DNA of 16,716 bases from positions 1-16,716 of the forward strand of contig JAENVT010000399.1 in the NCBI GenBank assembly GCA_016650435.1, written 5' to 3'. The notes below the pieces were generated by a model, which worked only from the letters and a program-made list of their open reading frames with translations, made no database searches and was not told the origin of the DNA. Source of the DNA: Ilumatobacteraceae bacterium. GTDB taxonomy: Bacteria > Actinomycetota > Acidimicrobiia > Acidimicrobiales > Ilumatobacteraceae. The position numbers were made by a program, and so were the translations under genes. Positions 1 to 7,395 of this stretch are shown here, one piece after another (position 1 is the first letter of the stretch; each line of letters begins with the position of its first letter).

Positions 1-1
1 C

Positions 2-1198
2 GGCATCGGCGACAGCGGCGCATACGCCAGTGTTGGGATGAAGGTCCTGGAGCGCGCTGCCGGCCACAGCAGCGGGCCCTATCACCTTCCGGCGATCGAT
101 GTGCAAACCATCGCGGTGCGTACCAACAACCCGATCTGCGGCGCCTTCCGCGGCTTCGGCGCCAACCAGGCGCAGTTCGCAATGGAAGGTGTGATCGATC
201 GGCTCGCCGAGCTCGTCGGCATCGATGGTTGGGAGATGCGCAAGCGCAACGTGATCCACCCTGGCCAGATCTGGGGCCCTGGCCAGATCATGGACGACGG
301 GTGCGGCGGCGCCGAGGTTTGTCTCGACGCGATCAAACCGCACTACGACGCGGCGCGCGCAGCCGGCAAGGCGATCGGACTCGGTCTCGGGTTGAAGAAC
401 TCCGGTCTCGGCAACGGCTTCCGCGAACTGTGCCGCGCCGTTGTGCGATTCCGCAGCGATGGTGTCGTCGAGGTTCGCCACGGTTGGACCGAGATGGGCC
501 AGGGTGTGCACACCGTGGCGCTGCAGGTCGCCGCCCAAGAGTTGGGTATCGATCCCAATCTCATCGAGGTGATCGTCGACACCACCCGCGAACTCGGCTT
601 CGGACAGACCACCGGCTCGCGCGGCACGCTGATGGCTGCGGGCTCCGTTCGCAATGCGTGCATCGCCGCCCTGGCCGGCGGTTGTCAACCCGATGTCGAC
701 TACGAGGGCGAGCATCTCGTCGACTGGACGCACCATCTCGGTGATCCCGACCATCCGAATCCGACGATTCACTCGGCATTCGGCTACGCGACGCAGCTTG
801 TCGTGATCGACCGCGAGACCGGCAACATCGAACGCGTGGTAGCGATCCACGATGTGGGCAAGGCGGTCAACCCGGTGCTGTGCGAAGGCCAGATCGAAGG
901 CAGCGTGCACATGGGCCTCGGCTACGCGCTGACCGAGGACTTTCCTTCCGATCCCGCGACCGGCTTTCCCACCAACATGACGCTGCGCTCCCTCGGCATC
1001 CTGCGTGCCAAAGATGTGCCACCGATCGACGTGGAGCTGGTCGAGGTGCCGCAGCCGAAGTCGCCGTACGGGATCAAAGGCGTCGGCGAAATCGGGCTCG
1101 TGCCGACGGCGCCGGCGGTGGCCGCTGCTCTACGTGACTACGACGGTCAGTGGCGCAACTCGCTTCCGATGCGTCCGAAGTTCTCGGCCGACGACTAG
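2..1198 (+). CDS. Xanthine dehydrogenase family molybdopterin-binding subunit, C-terminal part (5' end outside window)
   Basis: This is the C-terminal ~400 residues of a large molybdenum hydroxylase subunit. The reading frame is open to the left edge, and residues before the first ATG (position 38) already fit the family (GDSGAY), so the gene starts upstream of the window. Visible family motifs are AFRGFGANQAQ (about 141-175), the EMGQGVHT block (about 490-520), QTTGSRGT (about 604-627), HDVGKAVNP (about 849-875) and GVGEIGLV, whose Glu codon at 1088-1090 corresponds to the catalytic glutamate of xanthine dehydrogenase. The family hydroxylates purines or aldehydes at a Mo-pterin centre, working with FAD and 2Fe-2S domains or subunits. 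Those partners would lie upstream. The substrate cannot be told from this fragment. It ends in TAG 8 bp before the convergent end of the GntR regulator. Confidence 0.9.
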   Translation, partial: GIGDSGAYASVGMKVLERAAGHSSGPYHLPAIDVQTIAVRTNNPICGAFRGFGANQAQFAMEGVIDRLAELVGIDGWEMRKRNVIHPGQIWGPGQIMDDGCGGAEVCLDAIKPHYDAARAAGKAIGLGLGLKNSGLGNGFRELCRAVVRFRSDGVVEVRHGWTEMGQGVHTVALQVAAQELGIDPNLIEVIVDTTRELGFGQTTGSRGTLMAAGSVRNACIAALAGGCQPDVDYEGEHLVDWTHHLGDPDHPNPTIHSAFGYATQLVVIDRETGNIERVVAIHDVGKAVNPVLCEGQIEGSVHMGLGYALTEDFPSDPATGFPTNMTLRSLGILRAKDVPPIDVELVEVPQPKSPYGIKGVGEIGLVPTAPAVAAALRDYDGQWRNSLPMRPKFSADD

Positions 1199-1206
1199 CC
1201 AAGCCG

Positions 1207-1917
1207 TCAGGCGTCGGTCAGCGCGACCTCGGCGTCCTGGGCACTGAGAACGGTTCGGAACCAGGTCTCTGTCGTCGAGACGTGTACGAGCGCAGCGGCC
1301 TCGGCGAGTCGCGGATCGCGGGCTCGCAGTGCCGCGAGTATTGCGGCGTGCTCGGAGATGGTTCGCTCCGTCGCACCTGCTTCAATCACGCCACGCCAGG
1401 CCCGGCCGCGCGTCGTGCGGCTCGACACGCCGTTCAGCATCGAGGCCAGTGTCGCGTTGCCACTGGAGGTTGCCACGAGCTGATGGAACTCCTCGTCGAA
1501 CTGCACCAGCTGCTCGTGTGAGGCGATAGACATCCGATGTAAACAGACATCGAGCTGGGCCAGCGTTGAATCACTGATCAGCGTCGCGGCCATAGCCGTC
1601 GCAGCCGGCTCAAGGATCCGCCGGACCTGCAGAAGCTCGAGGGTAAACCCGTGTTGCAGCAGGTCAGCTGCTGCGCCGATGCCGGCGAGCAGCAACTCCG
1701 GCCGCAGGCTGGTGACGAAGGTGCCGTCGCCCCGGCGAACATCGAGGACCCGCGCTGTGACCAGGGCCCGAACTGCCTCGCGGACGGTGCTGCGACTGGT
1801 TCCCAGCGACTCGGCCAGCTCTGCCTCGGGAGGAAGACGCTGACCGGGGACAAGATCGCCGGTGGTGATGAGCTTGCGGACCTGCTCGATCGCGGCCTCT
1901 GTCACCGGTGCTGCCAT
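1207..1917 (-). CDS. GntR-family transcriptional regulator, FadR/FCD subfamily
   Basis: A 236-residue DNA-binding regulator of the usual length for the FadR subfamily. Residues 1-70 are a winged helix typical of GntR (PGQRLPPEAELAESLGTSRSTVREAV, then the wing GDGTFV). Residues about 75-225 are an all-helical FCD effector domain with the expected metal/ligand residues: D141 and H145 in DEEFH, H190 in SEHA, and H212. FCD regulators usually sense organic or sugar acids. The ATG at 1917 is preceded by a strong Shine-Dalgarno GGAGGAGG on the minus strand (about 1924-1934). It is divergent from the transporter/fucose operon, with a 129-bp spacer that carries a palindromic site, so it probably controls that operon and itself, most simply as a repressor released by a pathway intermediate. 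The convergent Mo-hydroxylase gene is a less likely target. Confidence 0.93.
   Translation of the reverse strand: MAAPVTEAAIEQVRKLITTGDLVPGQRLPPEAELAESLGTSRSTVREAVRALVTARVLDVRRGDGTFVTSLRPELLLAGIGAAADLLQHGFTLELLQVRRILEPAATAMAATLISDSTLAQLDVCLHRMSIASHEQLVQFDEEFHQLVATSSGNATLASMLNGVSSRTTRGRAWRGVIEAGATERTISEHAAILAALRARDPRLAEAAALVHVSTTETWFRTVLSAQDAEVALTDA
1527..1540. promoter_or_regulatory. Second copy of the putative regulator palindrome, inside the regulator gene
   Basis: TAGACATCCGATGT matches the intergenic site at 1955-1968 in 13 of 14 positions, differing only at the central base. The core ACATC-C-GATGT (1530-1540) is a perfect inverted repeat. It lies in the FCD-coding part of the regulator gene, about 380-390 bp inside the coding sequence. 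A second operator (DNA looping or an autoregulatory roadblock) is possible; chance is not excluded. Confidence 0.4.
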
Positions 1918-1954
1918 GGCCGTCCACCTCCTCCGAGAAATATAAAAGTAAGCC

Positions 1955-1983
1955 TAGACATCGGATGTTTGTTGGCCTACTCT
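1955..1983 (+). promoter_or_regulatory. Promoter of the transporter/fucose operon with overlapping palindromic operator
   Basis: TAGACA (1955-1960; one mismatch to TTGACA) is followed after 17 bp by TACTCT (1978-1983; TAnnnT type). This would give a start of transcription near 1990 and a leader of about 57 nt before the permease ATG at 2047. The perfect palindrome ACATC-G-GATGT (1958-1968) overlaps the -35 box, a position suited to repression by the divergent GntR regulator. On the other strand, AT-rich candidates for the regulator's own -10 box are TATATT (1939-1944) or TACTTT (1945-1950), without a convincing -35. Confidence 0.55.
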
Positions 1984-2046
1984 ACCCCTCGACGTCGCAT
2001 TTCACCAGTGACGCGCAGGGAACCATAGCACCCGGGGGGGCGACGC

Positions 2047-3174
2047 ATGACAAACTTGGCGAGTGTCGGCGGCAAGGCCGCAAGCGGCAGTTCAACCGCC
2101 TCGACCACCGCCATTCCTGCCGACGCGGCATCGACCGCACTCCCGGATTCGCCCGAAGACGCTCGTCTGCCTTCCGACGATCGCCAACATCGCCAGTTCC
2201 AACTGCTGCGGCTCGCGTTGGGCGTGATTCGCCTCGGCCCGATCCTGATGCTGGTCGGCCTCGTCGTGGCTATGACATTGCTCTCGCCGGTCTTCTTCAC
2301 CACCGGCAACGCCAGCAACGTGCTCGCCCAGACGGCCGCGATCGCCGTGCTCGCTATCGGCCAACTGCTCGTCATCCTCACTCGCGGGATCGACCTGTCG
2401 GTCGGATCGACGCTGGCGCTGGCGTCGGTGCTGGGGGCGCTCGCCTACGCCCACGGGACCCCTGGGATCGTCGTGATCATCATCATGCTCGCCGCCGGTG
2501 CAGCCGTCGGGTTCGTCAACGGCGCAGTGTACGTATGGGGTCGCCTGCCTCACCCGTTCATCATCACCCTCGCAACCCTCAGCATCGCCAGAGGTCTTGC
2601 CCTCCAGATCTCGGGCGGCAAGCCCAAGCGCGGCGTCCCCGGCGTCGTCAAGTCGATCGGCAACTCGTCGTTTCATAAAGTGCCGTACGCCGCGTTCCTG
2701 GTCGTGGGTATCGGCCTGCTCGTTGCCGTGGTGCTGGCGCGGATGGTGTGGGGCCGCTGGATCTACGCGACGGGAGGCAACCCAGAGGCCGCCCGCCGCA
2801 CCGGCATCCCGGTCAAGTCGGTGCTGATCTCGGTGTACGTTCTGTGCGGGTTGCTCGCGGGTGTCGCCGGCATCATCACGTCCGGTCGGCTCAACGCCGG
2901 CTCGCCGACCGCCGGCAACCTCGCCGAGCTCGACTCCATCGCCGCCGTCATCATCGGCGGGGCCAGCTTCCTCGGCGGCCGCGGCACCGTGCTGAACGCA
3001 CTGATCGGTGCGTTGATGATCGGCGTGATCCGCAACGGTATGAACCTGCTCAACGTCGGTGCCTTCTTGCAGCCGATCGTGATCGGCGTCGTCATCGTGC
3101 TGGCGGTGGAGTCCGACGTCATCCGGGCCCGGCTCGAAGAACGCTTTCGAGTTCTTCAGGCGGCGCTGTCATGA
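2047..3174 (+). CDS. Sugar ABC transporter permease (RbsC-like, BPD_transp_2 family)
   Basis: A 375-residue integral membrane permease of the CUT2 (ribose/fructose/fucose type) import family. Residues 1-60 are a hydrophilic Ser/Ala/Asp-rich cytoplasmic leader, longer than is common in RbsC. Hydrophobic helices begin near residue 64 and continue to about 355. Family hallmarks are RGIDLSVGS (113-121), GGNPEAARRTGI (243-254; the coupling loop that contacts the ATPase), the helix with CGLLAGVAGII (267-277), and LDSIAAVIIGGASFLGGRGT (295-314). It starts at ATG 2047 after a G-rich stretch (2034-2041) that can act as Shine-Dalgarno. The 3' end overlaps the ATPase start by 4 bp (ATGA), so the two are translationally coupled. 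It is the first gene of the operon, and the context suggests L-fucose or a related sugar as substrate. Confidence 0.93.
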   Translation: MTNLASVGGKAASGSSTASTTAIPADAASTALPDSPEDARLPSDDRQHRQFQLLRLALGVIRLGPILMLVGLVVAMTLLSPVFFTTGNASNVLAQTAAIAVLAIGQLLVILTRGIDLSVGSTLALASVLGALAYAHGTPGIVVIIIMLAAGAAVGFVNGAVYVWGRLPHPFIITLATLSIARGLALQISGGKPKRGVPGVVKSIGNSSFHKVPYAAFLVVGIGLLVAVVLARMVWGRWIYATGGNPEAARRTGIPVKSVLISVYVLCGLLAGVAGIITSGRLNAGSPTAGNLAELDSIAAVIIGGASFLGGRGTVLNALIGALMIGVIRNGMNLLNVGAFLQPIVIGVVIVLAVESDVIRARLEERFRVLQAALS

Positions 3175-3986
3175 CGGGTCTTGGCAGGACGGGTCTTGGC
3201 ATGATCGCCGGCGCGGGCATGACACCGGCGCTGTCCGTGCGCGGCGCGACCAAACGGTTCGGCGCCGTGTTGGCACTCGACTCGTTCGACCTCGATGTGC
3301 ATCATGGCGAAGTCGTCGCACTGCTCGGCGACAACGGCGCCGGCAAGTCGACACTCATCAAGTGCATCAGCGGCGTGCACCGACTCGACGTCGGCGAGAT
3401 CGAGATCGATGGCGTACCCGCGACGATCAACACCCCTGCCGCAGCCCGCGCCTACGGGATCGAGACGGTGTACCAGGATCTGGCACTGTTCGACAATCTC
3501 GGTCCAGCCGCAAACTTCTTCGCCGGCCGCGAGGAAGCCGGCCCGAGTTGGTTGCCACGACCGATGCGCGTGCTGCGTCGTCGATCCATGGTCGAATCGA
3601 CGACTGGCGTGCTCGAGCGTCTCAACGTTTCCCTGCCCGATCGGTCGGCCGCAGTGGGACTGATGTCGGGTGGTCAGCGCCAGGTGATCGCCGTCGCCCG
3701 CGCCGCGGCGTTCGCTTCCAACGTCGTGATCCTCGACGAACCGACTGCCGCCCTCGGGTTGCGCGAGTCGCGCCGCGTCCTCGACCTCATCCTCCGCCTG
3801 CGCACCGAGGGTCACGCCGTGATCGTGATCTCCCACGCCCTCGATCACGTGACGGAGGTAGCCGACCGTGCTGTCGTCATGCGACGGGGGCGCAAAGTCG
3901 GCGAAGAGATTCCAAGCCATGACACCCAACAGCGGATCGTCGCCCTGATCGTCGGCACCGCCGTGGAGGCCGTCGCGCCTCCATAA
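3171..3986 (+). CDS. Sugar ABC transporter ATP-binding protein (single-domain, CUT2 type)
   Basis: A 271-residue ATPase that drives the preceding permease. Motifs in order: Walker A GDNGAGKST (53-61), Q-loop YQD (Q102), signature MSGGQ (165-169), Walker B VVILDEP (185-191) and switch His in ISHAL (H222). RbsA-type CUT2 ATPases usually carry two fused domains (about 500 residues); this one has one, as in FrcA-type proteins, so it should work as a homodimer. I chose the ATG at 3171 because it overlaps the permease stop (ATGA). ATGs at 3201 and 3219 are alternatives, and the Gly-rich first 16 residues precede the ATPase fold. The frame is open far upstream (to 2748), but that stretch lies inside the permease gene and is not coding in this frame. 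Confidence 0.93.
   Translation: MTGLGRTGLGMIAGAGMTPALSVRGATKRFGAVLALDSFDLDVHHGEVVALLGDNGAGKSTLIKCISGVHRLDVGEIEIDGVPATINTPAAARAYGIETVYQDLALFDNLGPAANFFAGREEAGPSWLPRPMRVLRRRSMVESTTGVLERLNVSLPDRSAAVGLMSGGQRQVIAVARAAAFASNVVILDEPTAALGLRESRRVLDLILRLRTEGHAVIVISHALDHVTEVADRAVVMRRGRKVGEEIPSHDTQQRIVALIVGTAVEAVAPP
3173..3201 (+). repeat. 15-bp in-frame tandem duplication at the ATPase start
   Basis: GACGGGTCTTGGCA occurs at 3173-3186 and again at 3188-3201, a period of 15 bp (5 codons). It gives TGLG-R-TGLG at residues 2-10 and places a second ATG directly after the repeat (3201). It looks like a recent slippage duplication that adds five residues to the N-terminus. Confidence 0.85.
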
Positions 3987-3998
3987 CCGTTCCCCACA

Positions 3999-4013
3999 GC
4001 CGGGCAACCCGGC
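3999..4013 (+). other. Stem-loop just downstream of the ATPase gene
   Basis: GCCGGG-CAA-CCCGGC is a perfect 6-bp GC stem with a 3-nt loop, starting 12 bp after the ATPase stop codon. No T-tract follows, so it is not a classical terminator. In ABC operons such stems between genes can block exonucleases or cause partial termination, helping to set the level of the binding protein relative to the membrane genes. A further GC palindrome (GGCGCGCGCC, 4070-4079) lies in the same 157-bp gap. Function is inferred. Confidence 0.5.
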
Positions 4014-4081
4014 ACCCATCCACCATCCATCCAGCAGAAAAAGCACGTCGTTCGGGCCACTGGTCTGGAGGCGCGCGCCCC

Positions 4082-4141
4082 AGCGGCAACCGCCGCGCAC
4101 AACAAGCAGCCAGCGGCACCGCCGCTCACACAAGGAGAAAC
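4082..4141 (+). repeat. Imperfect 30-bp direct repeat of hairpin plus Shine-Dalgarno ahead of the binding-protein gene
   Basis: Two adjacent copies (4082-4111 and 4112-4141) each contain a small GC hairpin followed by CACA and an AAG-AG element. Copy 1 has GCGGC-AACC-GCCGC and then AAGCAG; copy 2 has AGCGGC-ACC-GCCGCT (4112-4126) and then AAGGAG (4132-4137). Only copy 2 has an intact ribosome binding site, 6 nt before the ATG at 4144. It looks like a duplicated translation leader in which the upstream Shine-Dalgarno differs by one base. Confidence 0.65.
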
Positions 4142-4143
4142 AC

Positions 4144-5190
4144 ATGAAGCGAAGGACCAGATATGCACCGCTGGTGCTGTGCGCCGGCCTGGCAATCGTC
4201 GCCGCAGCGTGCGGCAGCGATTCGAAGACCAGCGCCACGACAGCCGCCGCGCCTGCGGCGACCGCGGCACCATCCGTAACAGCAGCACCAGCTGCCACCG
4301 ATGCCGCGCCGGCCGCGACCGACGCCGCTACGGATACGGCGGCAGCCGGTGGAAGCGGCAAGATCGGATTCATCACCAAGTTCCCGGTCGACTTCTACGA
4401 CACCATGGTCGATGCCGCCAAGGCATGGAACGCCGATCACCCCGAGATCGAACTGATCTTCGCCCAGGGCGCCAGCGGCACCGACGACGAAGGTGAGATT
4501 GCCGCCATCGAGTCGATGGTCACACAAGGCGTCAAGGCCATCGTCATCACGCCGACGAGCCCCAATGTGCAAGACGCACTGCAGAAGGCAGTCGACGGCG
4601 GCATCAAGGTGATCCTCGTCGACAACGACATCCCGGGCTGGGACGGTAAGACCGCGCTCGTTGCCACCGACAACATGGCCGGTGGAGTACTCGCCGGTCA
4701 GTTCATGGCTACGCAGCTGTCGCCCGGCGACTCGATTGCAATCCTCGAGGGCGTGGCTGGTGCGCCATCGCTGCAGCAGCGCGTCGACGGGTTCAAGCAA
4801 GGCCTTGGCGATGGCTTCAAGATCGTTGCCTCGCTGCCGACCGACTGCGACCAGACCAAGGGGTTGAACGCTGCCCAGGACATCTTGACCGCCAACCCCG
4901 ACGTGAAGGCAATCTACGGCGCATGCGGGCCTCCGATCCTGGGTGCGATCGAGACGATCAAGAGTGCCGGCAAGACGATCAAGGTCGTTGGTTTCGACGC
5001 TGGTGGCGACGAAGTCAAGGCAATCGTGGCTGGTGACGAGCTGGCCTCTGTCGCTCAGTTCCCTGCCAAGATGGGCTCGGATGGCGCGCAGGCGGCGTTT
5101 GACGCAATCTCCGGGAAGACGGTTCAAGCGAACATCGACACCGGCACAGCAATGGTCACCAAGGACAACGCCGCCGACTTCGGCGGCTGA
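4144..5190 (+). CDS. Sugar ABC transporter substrate-binding lipoprotein (Peripla_BP_4 / RbsB-like)
   Basis: A 348-residue solute-binding protein that delivers sugar to the permease. It has a basic N-terminus, a hydrophobic core and a lipobox ending at C23 (AAAC-G), so it should be a lipid-anchored extracytoplasmic protein. A Thr/Ala/Pro-rich tether (about 28-68) precedes the two-lobed binding domain, which begins at KIGFITKFPVDFYD near residue 72. Typical CUT2 landmarks follow: EIELIFAQGASGTDDEGEIAAIESMVTQGVKAIVI, VILVDNDIPG, ATDNMAGGVLAG, AILEGVAGAPSLQQRVDGFKQG, ANPDVKAIYGACGPPILGAIETIKSAG and VVGFDAGGDEVKAI. AAGGAG lies 6 nt before the ATG. The gene sits 157 bp downstream of the ATPase gene and 9 bp before the fuconate dehydratase gene, suggesting L-fucose or a similar deoxy-sugar as ligand (inference). 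Confidence 0.93.
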   Translation: MKRRTRYAPLVLCAGLAIVAAACGSDSKTSATTAAAPAATAAPSVTAAPAATDAAPAATDAATDTAAAGGSGKIGFITKFPVDFYDTMVDAAKAWNADHPEIELIFAQGASGTDDEGEIAAIESMVTQGVKAIVITPTSPNVQDALQKAVDGGIKVILVDNDIPGWDGKTALVATDNMAGGVLAGQFMATQLSPGDSIAILEGVAGAPSLQQRVDGFKQGLGDGFKIVASLPTDCDQTKGLNAAQDILTANPDVKAIYGACGPPILGAIETIKSAGKTIKVVGFDAGGDEVKAIVAGDELASVAQFPAKMGSDGAQAAFDAISGKTVQANIDTGTAMVTKDNAADFGG

Positions 5191-5199
5191 GCCGACGCA

Positions 5200-6504
5200 G
5201 TGACCTGCATCACCGCACTGGAGGTCATCGACGTCCGGTTCCCAACCTCTCGCTGGTTGGACGGATCGGACGCGATGAACCCCGAGCCTGACTACTCCGC
5301 GGCCTACGTCGTGTTGAGCACGAGTGACTCCGACATCGCCGGATACTCGCTGCTCTTCACGACCGGCCGCGGCAACGATGTTGCCTGCGCCGCGGTGCGT
5401 GCCCTCGCGCCGTACGTCGTCGGACGTGACGTCGCCGAACTGGCTGCCGACGTTGGCGTGCTCGCACGCGAGATGACGTGGGACGGCCAGTTGCGCTGGC
5501 TGGGCCCGGAGAAAGGTGTCATGCACATGGCCATCGGGGCGGTGGTCAACGCAGCCTGGGATCTGCGTTGCCGCCTCGATGACCAACCCCTGTGGCGTGT
5601 TCTGGCATCAATGACTCCAGAAGAGATCGTGCATCAGATCGACTTCACATACATCGACGACGCCATCACCGCGGCCGAGGCGATGGCCATCCTGGAAGCA
5701 TCGGTGCCAGGGCGCGAGTCGCGCATCGCGATGCTCGAGAAAGAGGGCCTGCCGGCGTACACCACGTCGGCGGGTTGGCTCGGCTACGACGACGACAAGG
5801 TCGAGCGTCTTGTTCGGGCATCGGTCGCCGAGGGTTTCACCATGCTGAAGTTGAAAGTCGGCGCCGACGTGGAGTCCGACGTCCGACGAATGAAGGTTGC
5901 CCGTCTCGCTGCCGGCGACGATGCCCGGATTGCCGTCGACGCCAACCAGCGGTGGGGTGTCGGCGAAGCAATCGAATGGATGGCCCGCCTTGCGCCGTTC
6001 AATCCCTATTGGATCGAAGAGCCGACCTCACCCGACGATGTTCTCGGTCATCGGACCATTCGCGATGCCGTGCGGCCCGTTCGCGTGGCGACCGGCGAGC
6101 ACGTTCAGAACAGGGTGATCTTCAAACAGCTTCTTCAGGCGGAGGCGATCGACGTGGTGCAGATCGATGCATGTCGTGTCGGCGGCGTCAACGAGAATCT
6201 CGCCATCCTGCTGCTCGCCGCCAAGTTCGGTGTGCCGGTGTGCCCCCACGCCGGTGGCGTCGGCCTGTGCGAGATGGTGCAACATCTGGCGATGTTCGAC
6301 TTCGTAGTTGTCAGCGGGACATCGACGGATCGGTGGATCGAATACGTCGACCACTTGCACGATCACTTCACCGATCCGGTTGTCGTTCGAGGTGGTCGTT
6401 ACCGGGCACCCACCGCGCCAGGCGCGGGGGCGCGCATGCTCGATACGTCGATCGCCGAGTACCGCTTTCCGGACGGCCCGGCATGGGCGACGCAAGGGTC
6501 GTGA
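5200..6504 (+). CDS. fucD: L-fuconate dehydratase (enolase superfamily)
   Basis: A 434-residue mandelate-racemase-like enolase-superfamily enzyme. I recognise it by near full-length similarity to the characterised Xanthomonas L-fuconate dehydratase ([71 protein letters not shown]). It removes water from L-fuconate to give 2-keto-3-deoxy-L-fuconate, using Mg2+. All catalytic positions are present, shifted by one from the Xanthomonas numbering: KLK base K219 (with K217), metal ligands D247, E273 and E300, the D323-H350 dyad, and E381. The start is GTG at 5200, 9 bp after the binding-protein stop, with no strong Shine-Dalgarno; a short hairpin with the TGA stop in its loop (CGGC-TGA-GCCG, 5184-5194) sits just before it. 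The 3' end overlaps the amidohydrolase start. Confidence 0.95.
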   Translation: MTCITALEVIDVRFPTSRWLDGSDAMNPEPDYSAAYVVLSTSDSDIAGYSLLFTTGRGNDVACAAVRALAPYVVGRDVAELAADVGVLAREMTWDGQLRWLGPEKGVMHMAIGAVVNAAWDLRCRLDDQPLWRVLASMTPEEIVHQIDFTYIDDAITAAEAMAILEASVPGRESRIAMLEKEGLPAYTTSAGWLGYDDDKVERLVRASVAEGFTMLKLKVGADVESDVRRMKVARLAAGDDARIAVDANQRWGVGEAIEWMARLAPFNPYWIEEPTSPDDVLGHRTIRDAVRPVRVATGEHVQNRVIFKQLLQAEAIDVVQIDACRVGGVNENLAILLLAAKFGVPVCPHAGGVGLCEMVQHLAMFDFVVVSGTSTDRWIEYVDHLHDHFTDPVVVRGGRYRAPTAPGAGARMLDTSIAEYRFPDGPAWATQGS

Positions 6505-7370
6505 CCCGACGAATCGATGCTCACCACCACGTGTGGGATCTGGCGGTCCGCGACCAGCCATGGATGGTTGCCGATGCGATGGCGCCGATACGGCGCAGCT
6601 TCGGCATCGACGAGTTCGCGGCTGAAGCGCAGTGCAACGGCATCGATTCGAGCGTCGTCGTGCAGAGCGTCGGCGACATCACCGAGACCGAGGAATTGCT
6701 CGATCTCGCCGCTGCCTCGACAGTTGTTGCCGGTGTCGTCGGCTGGGTCGATGTGGGAGCGCCCGACGTGGGCGATCAGCTCGACCGCCTGCTGGCGCTG
6801 CCATCGGGATCGTGGTTGGTAGGGATCCGCAGCCTCGTTCAGTACGAACCGGACCCGGCATGGCTCGCCCGTCCCGCCGTCTTGGCGGGCTTTCGTGAAG
6901 TGGCGCGGCGAGATCTGTGCAACGAGCTGCTGGTTCTCCCACACCAACTCGATGCTGTCGTGACTGTCACCCGCGAGGTGATGGAGAGCCGCTTTGTGCT
7001 CGACCATCTGGCCAAGCCGCCCATCGCCGCTGGCGCGTGGCAGCCGTGGGCCGGCGAACTGTCTGCGTTGGCGCAGAACGGCAATGTCTCGGCCAAGATC
7101 TCCGGTCTGGTCACAGAGGCGGATTGGTCGACCTGGACGCCGAGCGACATTCGGCCGTACGTCGATCAGGCGATATCCGTGTTCGGTCCCGGCCGGCTCA
7201 TATTCGGCAGCGACTGGCCGGTGTGCACGCTGGCCGCGTCGTACCGTGGCATCGTCGATCTCGCGGAGCATTTCATCGGCGAGCTCTCGAACGACGAACA
7301 GGCCGCGGTCCTCGGCGCAAACGCGACCAAGATCTATTCACTCGACGATGCCGGTGGCGGCATACGATGA
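6501..7370 (+). CDS. Amidohydrolase family protein, probable L-fuconolactonase
   Basis: About 289 residues, a TIM-barrel metal-dependent hydrolase of the COG3618/amidohydrolase-2 group, which includes L-fuconolactonase. Motifs: N-terminal [10 protein letters not shown] with the metal-binding H8 and H10, the mid-protein [10 protein letters not shown], and FGSDWPVC with the catalytic Asp at 7212-7214. It would open L-fucono-1,5-lactone to L-fuconate, the substrate of the preceding dehydratase. I chose GTG 6501 because it overlaps the dehydratase stop (GTGA) and puts RIDAHHH at the usual distance from the start; ATG 6483 would add six residues. The frame is open back to 5592, but that part is inside fucD and is not coding here. 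Related enzymes act on other sugar lactones, so substrate assignment rests on the neighbours. Confidence 0.87.
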   Translation: MTRRIDAHHHVWDLAVRDQPWMVADAMAPIRRSFGIDEFAAEAQCNGIDSSVVVQSVGDITETEELLDLAAASTVVAGVVGWVDVGAPDVGDQLDRLLALPSGSWLVGIRSLVQYEPDPAWLARPAVLAGFREVARRDLCNELLVLPHQLDAVVTVTREVMESRFVLDHLAKPPIAAGAWQPWAGELSALAQNGNVSAKISGLVTEADWSTWTPSDIRPYVDQAISVFGPGRLIFGSDWPVCTLAASYRGIVDLAEHFIGELSNDEQAAVLGANATKIYSLDDAGGGIR

Positions 7371-7395
7371 AAGTCGCCTCACACCAAGGGGGACC

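Noticed and set aside
1..1198. Broken or pseudogene copy of a Mo-hydroxylase
   Set aside because: The frame is intact to the window edge, with the catalytic Glu and other motifs in place; it is simply cut by the window.
2748..3170. Upstream extension of the ATPase reading frame
   Set aside because: Arg-rich out-of-frame translation of the permease gene. The ATGA junction at 3171 and the ATPase fold fix the real start.
3156..4379. 407-codon minus-strand open frame
   Set aside because: It runs antisense to the ATPase gene, the intergenic gap and the binding-protein start. No recognisable motifs; its Ala/Val stretch is just the complement of the Ala/Thr linker.
4126..5586. 486-codon minus-strand open frame
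   Set aside because: It is antisense to the binding-protein and fucD genes, both of which have clear homology. The composition (His/Arg/Gly/Val-rich) is typical of a GC-rich shadow frame.
5592..6482. Upstream extension of the amidohydrolase reading frame
   Set aside because: It lies out of frame inside fucD; the family N-terminus RIDAHHH begins just after 6501.
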